From Opitutaceae bacterium TAV5 (GTDB taxonomy: Bacteria; Verrucomicrobiota; Verrucomicrobiia; Opitutales; Opitutaceae), in the NCBI GenBank assembly GCA_000242935.3, contig CP007053.1:1798001-1862000 (forward strand): DNA of 64,000 nucleotides, read 5' to 3'. The notes under the pieces were generated by a model that worked only from the letters and a program-made list of their open reading frames with translations, was not told where the DNA came from and did no database searches. Made by a program: the position numbers and the translations under genes. Positions 16,883 through 24,803 of this stretch are shown in pieces (within the stretch, counting starts at the first letter, position 1; each line of letters opens with the position of its first letter).

Positions 16883-17256
16883 TTTTTCCAGCGATAAAAG
16901 GTTCCGGTGAAGGGCAGACCGTGCGTGCGGGTAAACCAGCCGAAAAAGGTGAGAAGGTCCGGGAATCCGTCACCGCGGGCCAGCGCATGGATTTCTTCCA
17001 TCGGCAGCTTCCGGCCGCCCAGGTAAACGCAGCCGAAGGCGGGCATTTCGATCTTCGACACCTGGACAATTCGCGCCATGCGCAGTTCGCGCTGTGCGCT
17101 CCAGTACGGCCGGCCGAGCCAGGCGCGGGCATCGATCATATCGCCAGTGCGCACCTTGCGCTTCCGCGTCAGGCGGACCGTGGTCAGCTTCTCACCGGAC
17201 TCCACCAGCGGGGCAAAGCGCGGCTGAAACATGAATACATGACGGGCGGTTTTCAT
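16879..17256 (-). CDS. ASCH-domain-like prophage protein
   Basis: A 125-residue protein with the flow of an ASCH (PUA-like) domain: FQPRFAPLVESGEKLTTVRL, then VRTGDMIDARAWLGRPYWSAQ, a strand ARIVQVSKIEM, and a C-terminal FPDLLTFFGWFTRTHG. ASCH proteins bind RNA or modified nucleosides. ASCH-like proteins are common in phage early regions. It overlaps the GemA-like gene by 4 bp (ATGA), which indicates translational coupling. Confidence 0.68.
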   Translation of the reverse strand: MKTARHVFMFQPRFAPLVESGEKLTTVRLTRKRKVRTGDMIDARAWLGRPYWSAQRELRMARIVQVSKIEMPAFGCVYLGGRKLPMEEIHALARGDGFPDLLTFFGWFTRTHGLPFTGTFYRWKK

Positions 17257-17483
17257 TTTTCCTCCAATTCGCTAACGATTCGCCAGTGACCGCACAGCGG
17301 GCCGCCGGGGATGAACTCGATGCAGTAGCGCCGGCCGACGACCGGCGGCACCTCATGCTCGCCCCCGAGCAGGGCGTAACCCTCGCCCGAGTCCTCGTCT
17401 TTGCCCAGGATGAAGCGGGATGTCACCACCTGGAGGCGGACATTCCGGCGAGCGCCGAACGGCCATGTCTTGATGATGATCAT
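17253..17483 (-). CDS. Prophage small hypothetical protein
   Basis: A 76-residue beta-rich protein (MIIIKTWPFGARRNVRLQVV...GRRYCIEFIPGGPLCGHWRIV). It overlaps both neighbours by 4 bp, so the start is well fixed. The function is unknown. The tight coupling to the ASCH-like gene downstream suggests a joint role. Confidence 0.6.
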   Translation of the reverse strand: MIIIKTWPFGARRNVRLQVVTSRFILGKDEDSGEGYALLGGEHEVPPVVGRRYCIEFIPGGPLCGHWRIVSELEEK

Positions 17484-18115
17484 GCGTTGGCGAGGTCGAG
17501 GTTGATCGCGGTGTAATCGTCGGTATTGCCGGCGCGCTCGTAGATGCGGATGTAGCTGCGCGAGCTCGCCACGCTCAGGCTGTCGCCGATCGCCGACATC
17601 GCCCGCTGCCATTTTTCATCTTTGATGTCCATGCGGCGCAGGGTGAGGATGCGGGCGGTGTCGATCTTGCCTTCCTTGTCCACCTTGAACGCGTCGTTGA
17701 TCAGCGTGCGCAGTTCGGTGCGCGCCCCGTCCGTCCAGGCGGAGAGGCATTCATCGATCAGGACTTTTGCCGCCTGCAAACGCTCGTCAAAGGTCAGTTG
17801 GTCGCTGATGGCGCGCAGTATCTTGATGCGGCCGTCGAAGCTGGTCAGCGTCAGGTTGCCCTTTCGCCCGCCGATCTTCGCGCCGTACTTTTCCGCCGAG
17901 AGTTCGGCGAACGCCTGGATGTCGGCGAAGGTGTTCAGGCGAAACGTGCGCAGCAGGTGGTTGATCTGTTTCGCCTTGGCGGCGATTTCGGCGATGAGCT
18001 CGTCGCGGGCCAGGTCGATTTCCTTGATCTGCGCCAGCGGCACGAGGCGGCCTTGCGCGTCTTCACGGTAGCCATCGGGGATGGCGGGTTTTGTATCGGG
18101 TTTGTCGTTACTCAT
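17480..18115 (-). CDS. DUF3164-family Mu-like phage protein
   Basis: A 211-residue protein starting MSNDKPDTKPAIPDGYREDA. The GRLVPLAQIKEIDLARDELI segment, the central YGAKIGGRKGNLTLTSFDG and the C-terminal DTARILTLRRMDIKDEKWQ make it a good match to the DUF3164 proteins that follow the transposase and MuB genes in Mu-like phages. The family's function is unknown. Start at 18115 was chosen because it begins the conserved region and avoids overlapping the next small gene. Confidence 0.78.
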   Translation of the reverse strand: MSNDKPDTKPAIPDGYREDAQGRLVPLAQIKEIDLARDELIAEIAAKAKQINHLLRTFRLNTFADIQAFAELSAEKYGAKIGGRKGNLTLTSFDGRIKILRAISDQLTFDERLQAAKVLIDECLSAWTDGARTELRTLINDAFKVDKEGKIDTARILTLRRMDIKDEKWQRAMSAIGDSLSVASSRSYIRIYERAGNTDDYTAINLDLANA

Positions 18116-18150
18116 TGTCTTGACTTCGGGTGCGGGTTTCGGGTGAGGAG

Positions 18151-18297
18151 TCACCGGCCGGCGAGGTGCCAGCCGATGACGATCCAGAGGAGGGCGGTCA
18201 GGTGCATCGCCGCGATGACGGCGACGGCGAGGCGCAGGCTTCGCCGGGCTTCGGCGAACGGCGTGCGCCGGGTGTCACAGGGGACGGGTGTTTTCAT
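18151..18297 (-). CDS. Small membrane protein in the early operon
   Basis: A 48-residue protein with an N-terminal basic segment and one hydrophobic helix (LRLAVAVIAAMHLTALLWIVIGW), predicted to sit in the inner membrane. It overlaps the end of the DnaA-domain gene by 23 bp. Small phage membrane proteins of this type can exclude superinfecting phage or modulate lysis, but nothing here shows which. Confidence 0.5.
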   Translation of the reverse strand: MKTPVPCDTRRTPFAEARRSLRLAVAVIAAMHLTALLWIVIGWHLAGR

Positions 18298-18778
18298 GGT
18301 CGGGTTTTTTGAGCGGTTCGGCGATCGCGGCGGCGGCGGTCTTGAAAAGCCGGTCGTACTCCCGGCGAAACTCCGGCCCCTCCGTGTCGAGGCGATCCTG
18401 CCAGGTGAACTCCGCGTAACAGATCGCGGAATGGTCGCGGCAGAGGACGCGGCCGATGATCGTTGTCGAGTGCTTGGTGAGCCGTCGCGCCAGGTGGCAG
18501 AACAGTTGCCGCGCCTCGGCATGCTGCCGGTCCCGGCAACGCCCGCGCAACTGGTCGAAGGTCAGCAAGTGGTAGTTGCAGACAATCGCCATGATGGCGG
18601 ACAGGTCGGACGGCATCGACGGCCGGGGCAATGCGGCCATGGCCTCGCGAAACCGGGCCGCGGCGATCACGCACGCCTCGTAGGCGCGCTCGTAGTTGCG
18701 CGATGCCTCCTGGAGGGCGCGCATGCTGTCATCGGTTCCGCCGGTGAGACCGGCGGGGATTGTGAGGGTCACGCTCAT
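18275..18778 (-). CDS. Orphan DnaA domain-IV-like DNA-binding protein
   Basis: A 167-residue protein. Residues about 68-125 read like the DNA-binding domain IV of DnaA: LTFDQLRGRCRDRQHAEAR, then QLFCHLARRLTKHSTTIIGR and LCRDHSAICYA. These reproduce the basic loop, the LAR-x-LT-x-x-S helix and the RDHS/T-x-x-x-A signature that reads the DnaA box. There is no AAA+ domain, so it cannot work as an initiator on its own. It could bind DnaA boxes to divert or block host initiation, or act at the phage's own sites. The N-terminal helix (ASRNYERAYEACVIAAARFREAM) may mediate dimerisation. Confidence 0.78.
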   Translation of the reverse strand: MSVTLTIPAGLTGGTDDSMRALQEASRNYERAYEACVIAAARFREAMAALPRPSMPSDLSAIMAIVCNYHLLTFDQLRGRCRDRQHAEARQLFCHLARRLTKHSTTIIGRVLCRDHSAICYAEFTWQDRLDTEGPEFRREYDRLFKTAAAAIAEPLKKPDHENTRPL

Positions 18779-19020
18779 GCCGCCCCCTTTCGTTCGGCGA
18801 TGAAGATCGCGGGGGCGATTTCCTTGATGTGGAGCGTGCTCGTGTCGGGCACGTCGAAGAGCAGGACCGCCAGGCGTTCCGCCGCCACGCGGGCCGATAC
18901 CATGCTGCTCGTATTGCGCCGCCAGCCGGTGGTGCTGGCGACATATGCGCCTTCGTTCCGGCGCACGCAGATCATCCGCGTGCCGATGTCGAGGCCGAGG
19001 GGGTTGTCGTCGTCGTTCAT
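18775..19020 (-). CDS. Prophage small hypothetical protein
   Basis: An 81-residue beta-rich protein (MNDDDNPLGLDIGTRMICVRR...STLHIKEIAPAIFIAERKGAA) of unknown function. It has 4-bp overlaps with genes on both sides, which fixes the start and indicates coupled translation. Confidence 0.58.
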   Translation of the reverse strand: MNDDDNPLGLDIGTRMICVRRNEGAYVASTTGWRRNTSSMVSARVAAERLAVLLFDVPDTSTLHIKEIAPAIFIAERKGAA

Positions 19021-19268
19021 TTGTCGTCCCTCGGATTGGTGGCGTTGAGCGGGAGGTAGGCGCGGCGGATGCCTTCCACCGGCTGGCTGGTCAGCGTGGC
19101 GTAGGCTTCGGTCAGCTTGCCGAAGGTTTCGGTGCCGAGGCCGATATGCCAGCCCACGGCCGGCACATCGCGGATGCGCTCCAGCACGGCGCGCAGGGCG
19201 CACGTCGCCTGCGCGGCGCCGTCGAGGTTTTTGTCCGTCATCGGGGTCGATTTGAACAGGTCGCTCAT
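19017..19268 (-). CDS. Prophage small hypothetical protein
   Basis: An 83-residue helical protein (LDGAAQATCALRAVLERIRDV...KLTEAYATLTSQPVEGIRRAY), unknown family. It overlaps the genes on both sides by 4 bp, as do most genes in this part of the operon. Confidence 0.58.
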   Translation of the reverse strand: MSDLFKSTPMTDKNLDGAAQATCALRAVLERIRDVPAVGWHIGLGTETFGKLTEAYATLTSQPVEGIRRAYLPLNATNPRDDK

Positions 19269-19669
19269 GCCGCCCTCCCGGTTACGGTGGAGTGTTCGGC
19301 CAGGAGCAGGACCGGCTTGTCTTTCGCCGGTTGCTCCTCACCAGCATCGAAGGTGACTTCGATCCATTGTCCGAAGGGCAGCTTGCGGAGCTCGCGGGCG
19401 GAGTGGCGGCGCATGGCGTCACCCTTCGCGCCCGGATACATCCGGCGGGGCATGCTTTCGATGCCACGCGGGCGCGGATCGTTGTCCGCCAGACGGCAGT
19501 AAAAATCTCGCGGCAGGTCGCCGGCGGACATGCAGCCGTCGTAACGGCTGACCATGAGCCAGCGCACGATGCCGCCATCGGGATCATGCTGCCAGAGCCG
19601 GACCACGGGCGCGAACCACGATGCGCGGCGGCGTTTCTTGTCGGGGACGGGGAGAGTCAAAGGGTCCAT
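19265..19669 (-). CDS. Prophage hypothetical protein
   Basis: A 134-residue mixed alpha/beta protein of unknown function. A basic N-terminus (PVPDKKRRRASWFAPVVRLW) is followed by a Trp/Tyr-rich middle and the segment LRKLPFGQWIEVTFDAGEEQ. It starts 50 bp after the MuB-like gene and heads a run of small, overlapping genes. Confidence 0.58.
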   Translation of the reverse strand: MDPLTLPVPDKKRRRASWFAPVVRLWQHDPDGGIVRWLMVSRYDGCMSAGDLPRDFYCRLADNDPRPRGIESMPRRMYPGAKGDAMRRHSARELRKLPFGQWIEVTFDAGEEQPAKDKPVLLLAEHSTVTGRAA

Positions 19670-19718
19670 TGTATTTTATTCCTGATACAGGTTGGGAATC
19701 GGGACGGGGGGGATGCCC

Positions 19719-20735
19719 TCACGCCTTGCGGCGCAGGAGGGCTTTGACGTTGAGGCAGGCCTTGGTCACGTCCTCGATCGTCGCGTGCGGGAGCGGGGCG
19801 AGTTCCTTGAGGGTGCGCTCCACGAAAGAGAACCGTCCAAACTCGTTCGCGTTCTTCGCAATGAGGCCGCAGGCGGCTTTCGCGGTGTCTGCAAAGATCA
19901 CGCGGCCGGCGGCGAGGGCGGCCACGTCGTCGGGGAAAACCGGGCTGGACTCGATCACGCTTTCGTTGCGCCGGGTGGTCTGCGCGGACTCCACCCAGGC
20001 GGCGCACTGCCAGCGGGCGAACAGCGCGGGGATGGCCATCACCACGACCACCGTGGGCGTCTGGTTGAGCAGCAGTTTGAGCAGGTTGGTCGTGCGCGGG
20101 CCGAAGTACTCGCCCTCGTCAATGATGAGCACGCGACGATTGGCGCGCAGCCGCCTGACCACGGCCCGCTGCGCGGTGGCCTCGCCGTTGCCGAGCTCGG
20201 TCTCCGTGAGGCCGGCGGCGAGGCCGATGTCGAAGAGCGCGGCGAAGTAGCTTTTGCGCCAGGGCTCCGACGCCTCCACGAGGATGCCGTCATGCTCCAC
20301 CTTGAGTTGCCGGGCCAGGCGCGTCTTGCCGCCGCCGGTCTCGGCGAGGAAAGTCACCATGCGCTCGCAGTCGTCTTCCGGCTTGAGCTTGCAGGCCGTT
20401 ACGGCGTCAAAGACGGCCTGTTGCGAGGGGATGCGGATGAATACGCCCCCCCCGGTGAGTTTGGCCGCCTGGGCGCGTTGCAGGCGCATCTGGCGCAGGT
20501 TCAGTTCCAGCTTGTTGAGCGTGAGTGCCGGATCGGCCCCGTAGGTGCCTTCCTTGATGCGATACCAGGTCGTTCCGCTTACGGTCAGGTGAGCCGTGGC
20601 AAACTTGCCGTCGTTGAGGCCGGCTTCGTCCTGGAGCCGGCGCAGTTCGTTGATCACCCCGAGTTGGCCGGGCGTGTAGATCGCGGCCAGGTCGGGTTTC
20701 GTTTTTGTTGTGGTGTCTGTCATTATCGTATCCAT
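19719..20735 (-). CDS. MuB-like AAA+ ATPase, transposition target-selection protein
   Basis: A 338-residue protein that follows the transposase directly, as MuB follows MuA. The N-terminal part (about 20-65) includes a helix-turn-helix-like stretch (TAHLTVSGTTWYRIKEG). The ATPase has Walker A AETGGGKT (131-138), Walker B RVLIIDEGE (201-209) and a sensor-like region around MAIPALFARW. In Mu, MuB polymerises on target DNA in an ATP-dependent manner and delivers it to the MuA transpososome while giving immunity to the prophage's own DNA. The start at 20735 has an AAGG ribosome-binding site at good spacing; 20723 is an alternative. Confidence 0.85.
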   Translation of the reverse strand: MDTIMTDTTTKTKPDLAAIYTPGQLGVINELRRLQDEAGLNDGKFATAHLTVSGTTWYRIKEGTYGADPALTLNKLELNLRQMRLQRAQAAKLTGGGVFIRIPSQQAVFDAVTACKLKPEDDCERMVTFLAETGGGKTRLARQLKVEHDGILVEASEPWRKSYFAALFDIGLAAGLTETELGNGEATAQRAVVRRLRANRRVLIIDEGEYFGPRTTNLLKLLLNQTPTVVVVMAIPALFARWQCAAWVESAQTTRRNESVIESSPVFPDDVAALAAGRVIFADTAKAACGLIAKNANEFGRFSFVERTLKELAPLPHATIEDVTKACLNVKALLRRKA

Positions 20736-20770
20736 GATTTGCCTTGGGATTTGTCTGTCATTGTCAGTCC

Positions 20771-23008
20771 TCACACCCAGCTTGCGTCGTCGTTTGACGC
20801 GGCTGGGTGTGTTTGTTTCTCGGCTTCCGCACGGGCTGCGCGGCGGGCCAAAAGTTGTTGCACATCGACCTTGGCGACGGCCTTTGCCTCCTCCGCCTGC
20901 TCGGCGGCGCCTTGCGCGGCCTCGCCCATCGCCGCGCCTACGCGCTCGGCTTTGGTCAGTTCGGCCGTGCCTACTTTCCAGCGGGCGACCACGGCGTCAT
21001 TGTGGGCGCGGTCGGCGGCAAGTTCTTCGTTCGCCGCTTGGTGCAGCGGGCGATCCTGAATCTCTCCCATTATGCGATGAACGATGATGGCGCGGCGGGC
21101 TTTCTGCTCCCGGATCGCCTCTTCGTCGGTGACGCTCACGCCTCGCGGATCGTCGCCGAACAGGCGCAGGATGCCGAGCATCCGCCCGTCAAGGTGCATG
21201 ACCAGGGCGCGAGCCGGGACCTGGAAGTCCACGTAAGCGAGCACGTCGGTGCGCTCGGGCACGCCGGCCATCACACCGTCATCATCGATATAGGAGTAGG
21301 GTTTTTTCTCATACGAGAATTGAACGGCATGGTTTATCCATGTCGCCTTCACCGGCGAGAGCATGAAAATCTTCAGCGCGCTGGCGGGGAATGCCCTCCG
21401 CATGTGCATCGCGGAGAGCCGTTCCCAGCGCTCCAGGCGCGATTCCTTGCGCTCGTCCGGCACCATCTGGCATTGCTGCTCCGGAGTGAGGCAGGCGAGC
21501 GCTTCGGGCGAGTTGGGGCCGTGCGCGTCGATGCCTCCGGGCGCGGGGAGCTTCGGCGTCGGCCAGTAATATTCCCGCACGGTGTCGAAGCCGAGGCAGC
21601 GATGGTTCGTCCGCTGTTCCTGCCACGCTGTCACGAAGTCGAAGACCTTTTCCACCTCGGCGACAAACGGGAACGGTGTGCGCAGGCGGGCGATGACCTC
21701 GGGCGGGAGGTTCAGCTTGTTGACCCCTTCCCCGTAGGCGACCAGTTTCAGGAAGTATTCCTTCATCGCCTCCATATTTGCCGGTCCGTTGAGTCGTTCG
21801 TTGCTTCCCTTGTAGCCCTTCATGTCGCCCATGAGGTTCCACCGGGCGTTGAATCCGGATTCGATCCAGCCCTTTTCCCAGGGCGCGCCGCCTCTTTCCA
21901 CGAACCCGTTGGGAAGCGTCTTGTGCTCGATCAGCGAGGTCCGATGAACACGTATCCTGTTTTCGGATATGGACGAAAGCATGAGTTCCACCGCGGGCAG
22001 GATGGTTGCGGTCTTGTTTTCGCAGATGATCGTCACCGGATAATCGGGGATGCCGTGCGTCTCGAATACCTGGTAAAGCAACGCCTGCGCATGCACGGAA
22101 CGGACGTTGAAGCGGACTTCCTTTTCCGTGCCGTCCGGCTGCTTGACCTTGCGGGTGATGAGCGGGCCGATGATCCGCGCCAGCACCTTGCGCGAGGCCA
22201 CATCCATCGCCAGGATGCCGCCAACCGGCGCGACTTGCGGCTTGTAGCCAAGCTCCGGATCGCCCGGGAAGGCGCAGTAACAATCAAGCTGGAAGTCGTC
22301 GATGACGATCCATTCCATCGGCTTCAGGCGCGAGGTGTCGCGGATGATTTTGGGCAGGTGCGCATGGGCGGCGGCGAGGCCTTGCTGGAACATTTTCCGG
22401 TGGGCGCGGCTGGGCGCGTAGCGGCGCAGGTTCTCCCGCGTCCACCCGGCGGGATACACGCGGGGGAACCGCGCCGGCACGGCCTGGTCGGGATACGTCC
22501 GCGCAAACCAGTTTTGCCAGGTGCCGTAACCGGGGATTTCCGCGCCCTCCGGCCAGAGGATTTCCAGCAGCTTGTCGATCGCCGCCGAGACGCTGCGGTG
22601 GTTTTGCTCGATCAGCCCTTGCAGGAAGCTGACAAACTCCGCGGGCTGCTTGCTCGGCGACTTGTAGTTTTTCACCAGTACGCGCCAGTTGCCGCCCGCC
22701 TCGATGAAGGCGTAATACTTCGCCAGCAGCCGCGTGGCGGACAGCCCGCGGATGTGCCGGTAGCCCGCCGCCAGCGCGTGCACCTGCGCCACAAAATCCC
22801 TCTGGCCGCCTCGCAGGGCATGCACCTTTTCGAGGATACGCAGGGTCAGCGTCAGGTCATGCCGGGCCTTGGGCTTGAGCTGCATCGCCACCTCGTCCGC
22901 ATCGATCAGCGGCACGGCGAAGCGCAGCGGGGCGGCGAGGCCGGTCTGCGCAGCGGAGCCGGCGGATGCGAGGGAGTAGGAGTCCACGACGGAAGGCAGG
23001 ATGCTCAT
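20771..23008 (-). CDS. MuA-type DDE transposase
   Basis: A 745-residue protein matching the length and layout of Mu-type transposases. The N-terminal DNA-binding region includes LSATRLLAKYYAFIEAGGN (about 89-107). The RNase-H-like catalytic core has a first acidic residue in WIVIDDFQLD (Asp237/238), a second position in IICENKTA (Glu330 where Asp is usual) and the final glutamate in KGWIESGFN (Glu383). A Mu-type C-terminal beta-barrel and a basic or charged tail rich in Ala/Glu follow. It catalyses integration and replicative transposition. The D-to-E replacement at the second position is unusual and is discussed as a finding. Overlaps no other gene. Confidence 0.9.
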   Translation of the reverse strand: MSILPSVVDSYSLASAGSAAQTGLAAPLRFAVPLIDADEVAMQLKPKARHDLTLTLRILEKVHALRGGQRDFVAQVHALAAGYRHIRGLSATRLLAKYYAFIEAGGNWRVLVKNYKSPSKQPAEFVSFLQGLIEQNHRSVSAAIDKLLEILWPEGAEIPGYGTWQNWFARTYPDQAVPARFPRVYPAGWTRENLRRYAPSRAHRKMFQQGLAAAHAHLPKIIRDTSRLKPMEWIVIDDFQLDCYCAFPGDPELGYKPQVAPVGGILAMDVASRKVLARIIGPLITRKVKQPDGTEKEVRFNVRSVHAQALLYQVFETHGIPDYPVTIICENKTATILPAVELMLSSISENRIRVHRTSLIEHKTLPNGFVERGGAPWEKGWIESGFNARWNLMGDMKGYKGSNERLNGPANMEAMKEYFLKLVAYGEGVNKLNLPPEVIARLRTPFPFVAEVEKVFDFVTAWQEQRTNHRCLGFDTVREYYWPTPKLPAPGGIDAHGPNSPEALACLTPEQQCQMVPDERKESRLERWERLSAMHMRRAFPASALKIFMLSPVKATWINHAVQFSYEKKPYSYIDDDGVMAGVPERTDVLAYVDFQVPARALVMHLDGRMLGILRLFGDDPRGVSVTDEEAIREQKARRAIIVHRIMGEIQDRPLHQAANEELAADRAHNDAVVARWKVGTAELTKAERVGAAMGEAAQGAAEQAEEAKAVAKVDVQQLLARRAARAEAEKQTHPAASNDDASWV

Positions 23009-23056
23009 GGCAGTGACGGTTTGGAGTTCAGCGTTTCGGGTTCAGGGTTTGGGGGA

Positions 23057-23779
23057 TCAGGCTTTGAGGGTCTTTTTATAGGCGTCGCGCCACTCGGCGC
23101 GCAGGGCGTCGAAACTGCCTGCCACGGAGCGAATGTCGGCGGGGGCGAGGCGGGCGCAGAGGTTTTCCGTGATGAGCAGTTGCCGCCCGCGCTCGAACCA
23201 CTCGCCAAGCTCTTCCTTCGCCGCCGCCGCCAGTTCCTCCGGCGAGATTTTCTCCGGCTCCTCGCCGTCGTCCGTATCCTCTCCCTTGGTACGCTTGCCG
23301 CCGAGCTTCGGCGCGGACTTGATGCCGTGCTTGTCCAGCAGTTCATTGAGGGACGATCCGCCGACGAATCTTTCCAGCTTGGTGAACAGGTCGCGGGCCG
23401 GGTGGTTGTCGCCGAGTTCCAGCGCCGTCTGGTCGCCCGGGAGGGCCAGCAGCGCCGGCTTCTGCGCCTTGGCCTTTTCGAGGAAGGCTGTCGCAAGACG
23501 CATGTAGTAGTTACATTGACGGTCAGCGGTTTTCAAATTCGCACCACTGGTGCGAATTTGCTTAATCCACTTCCCGAACTCCCCATGCTTGAGCGAGGCC
23601 TTGACGCGGTGCAGGGCGATGCCGGAGAGCACGGCGGCCATAGCGGCCTTGGTCTGCATCTGCGCGACGGAAGCGACCATCTGCGCGGTGTCGGACTTGA
23701 GTTTGTCGAGGTCGTCGCCTTTCACCGCAAGGGCGGGATCGGCGACGAGAGCGAGAGCGGTTGTCATTGGTTTAGCCAT
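23057..23779 (-). CDS. DUF3102-like prophage protein
   Basis: A 240-residue protein. The block GIALHRVKASLKHGEFGKWIK (about 54-74) corresponds to the 'HGEFGKWL' signature of DUF3102 and related DNA-associated proteins; it is followed by NYYMRLATAFLE and a long acidic helical C-terminus (GEDTDDGEEPEKISPEELAAAA). Proteins of this type are frequent in phages and plasmids and may help DNA partitioning or transposition. It is first in line before the transposase. Start at 23779 was chosen; 23767 is also possible. Confidence 0.6.
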   Translation of the reverse strand: MAKPMTTALALVADPALAVKGDDLDKLKSDTAQMVASVAQMQTKAAMAAVLSGIALHRVKASLKHGEFGKWIKQIRTSGANLKTADRQCNYYMRLATAFLEKAKAQKPALLALPGDQTALELGDNHPARDLFTKLERFVGGSSLNELLDKHGIKSAPKLGGKRTKGEDTDDGEEPEKISPEELAAAAKEELGEWFERGRQLLITENLCARLAPADIRSVAGSFDALRAEWRDAYKKTLKA

Positions 23780-23786
23780 ACGAAAA

Positions 23787-24191
23787 TCAGGCGGCAAGGG
23801 TGGCGGTGGTGGCGGGAGTCCAGGTGCCGGCGGCGATGCTGCCGTTGAGCTTGTTCAGCGTGCGGGCGGACACATGATCCGGGTGGGCAAGGAGCACACG
23901 CGATGTCTGATCCTGCCAGCGGGCTGGCACATCCCCCTGGATGCGATAGAAGCGCAAATTCTCACGGAGATAGATGTGAAGCATCCGGCGGTCATCGGTG
24001 GATTCCGCCGACTGGAGCAGCCCGCGGATGGCGTCGCGGGCGTGCTCGCCGCGCTCGCGGTCATACTCGCCGAGGGCGGCGCATTGCGGATCATGCAGGA
24101 GGTTAAGCCGGGCAAGCCGGAAGGAATAGAGGTCTCGCGCACACTTGCGGCAGACGGTATAAACGAGATCGTTGGACAGGGTGAGTTTCAT
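23787..24191 (-). CDS. Prophage hypothetical protein
   Basis: A 134-residue protein of unknown function. The N-terminal part contains a CxxC (TVCRKCARDLYSFRLARLNLL) and a later Cys, perhaps a small zinc site. The middle is Arg/Asp-rich (GEYDRERGEHARDAIRGLLQS). It lies between the putative DNA-binding proteins and the transposase in the early operon. Confidence 0.55.
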   Translation of the reverse strand: MKLTLSNDLVYTVCRKCARDLYSFRLARLNLLHDPQCAALGEYDRERGEHARDAIRGLLQSAESTDDRRMLHIYLRENLRFYRIQGDVPARWQDQTSRVLLAHPDHVSARTLNKLNGSIAAGTWTPATTATLAA

Positions 24192-24220
24192 CGGATGTAG
24201 TTTGTTTTTGGTTACGTGTT

Positions 24221-24544
24221 TCAGGCTTTCAGGAGCGCCTTGATTTCCTCGAAAAGTTCGGCGAGAACGGGGCGGGGCAGGTCTTTCAGGAATTGCATGC
24301 GTGCGTCCATGGGGCCGCTCAGGTGCTTCACGATGAAGGTGCGGTAGGCTTCGATCGGCACGCGAGCGGTGCGGCGGGATCGCCCGCTGGTGGCGAGGTC
24401 AATGATCACCAGCGAGCCGTCATCGATCTTGTTGAGCAGATGCCGGTGCGAGCAGCCCAGCCGGTCGGCGATCTCCCCGAGCATCAGCGTACTGCGGCCG
24501 GGGAAGTCGAGACTGGCAAAGAGTTGTAGCTGCTCGGCGGACAT
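24221..24544 (-). CDS. Prophage DNA-binding protein, excisionase/MerR-like helix-turn-helix
   Basis: A 107-residue protein with a winged-helix-type motif: MLGEIADRLGCSHRHLLNKIDDGSL (about 21-45), then a strand and RRTARVPIEAYRTFI. This order (helix-turn-helix, small wing, Arg-rich strand and helix) is that of excisionase-like (Xis/MerR) DNA-binding domains. It probably regulates early transcription or transposition. Confidence 0.65.
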   Translation of the reverse strand: MSAEQLQLFASLDFPGRSTLMLGEIADRLGCSHRHLLNKIDDGSLVIIDLATSGRSRRTARVPIEAYRTFIVKHLSGPMDARMQFLKDLPRPVLAELFEEIKALLKA

Positions 24545-24548
24545 GGGA

Positions 24549-24731
24549 TCAGGCCGCGTCCTTTCGCTGTTCCGGCAAGGCCGCCACGCGTCCGATCAGT
24601 GCGCGGGAGGAGCGGCGGCCGTTGAGCACATCGCTCAGGTGCTGGTAGCACACGCCGAGGCGGGGAGCCGCCGTCCGGTAACTCCATCCCCGGCGGCGCA
24701 TGATTCGTTTGGCTTCTCTTGCGGTCATCAT
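24549..24731 (-). CDS. Ner/Cro-like early regulator
   Basis: A 60-residue protein, almost entirely a helix-turn-helix domain (AREAKRIMRRRGWSYRTAAPRLGVCYQHLSDVLNGRRSSRALI). It is the first gene of the leftward early operon, divergent from the repressor candidate, exactly where Mu has ner. The compact start at 24731 (or 24728) was preferred to 24791, because the longer version would read through the two operator palindromes at 24741-24773. Confidence 0.7.
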   Translation of the reverse strand: MMTAREAKRIMRRRGWSYRTAAPRLGVCYQHLSDVLNGRRSSRALIGRVAALPEQRKDAA

Positions 24732-24740
24732 GAGTGTTTT

Positions 24741-24757
24741 TTCGCGTCGCTCGCGAA
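24741..24757. promoter_or_regulatory. Putative operator in the divergent switch region (site 1)
   Basis: TTCGCG-TCGCT-CGCGAA is a perfect 6-bp inverted repeat with a 5-bp spacer, 10 bp upstream of the Ner-like start. It directly abuts site 2. Confidence 0.55.
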
Positions 24758-24759
24758 CA

Positions 24760-24773
24760 GTTCGCGTGCGAAC
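24760..24773. promoter_or_regulatory. Putative operator in the divergent switch region (site 2)
   Basis: GTTCGC-GT-GCGAAC is a perfect palindrome between the leftward Ner-like gene and the rightward repressor gene. The same 14-mer is repeated at 25273-25286. It is the likely binding site of the phage repressor or the Ner-like protein and would cover both divergent promoters. Confidence 0.68.
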
Positions 24774-24803
24774 ATCCAAAAAATCAGACATAGGATTTCA
24801 GAC

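Noticed and set aside
20807-23848. A 1013-codon frame antisense to the transposase
   Set aside because: Same cause: it mirrors the codon bias of the transposase and has no recognisable motif.
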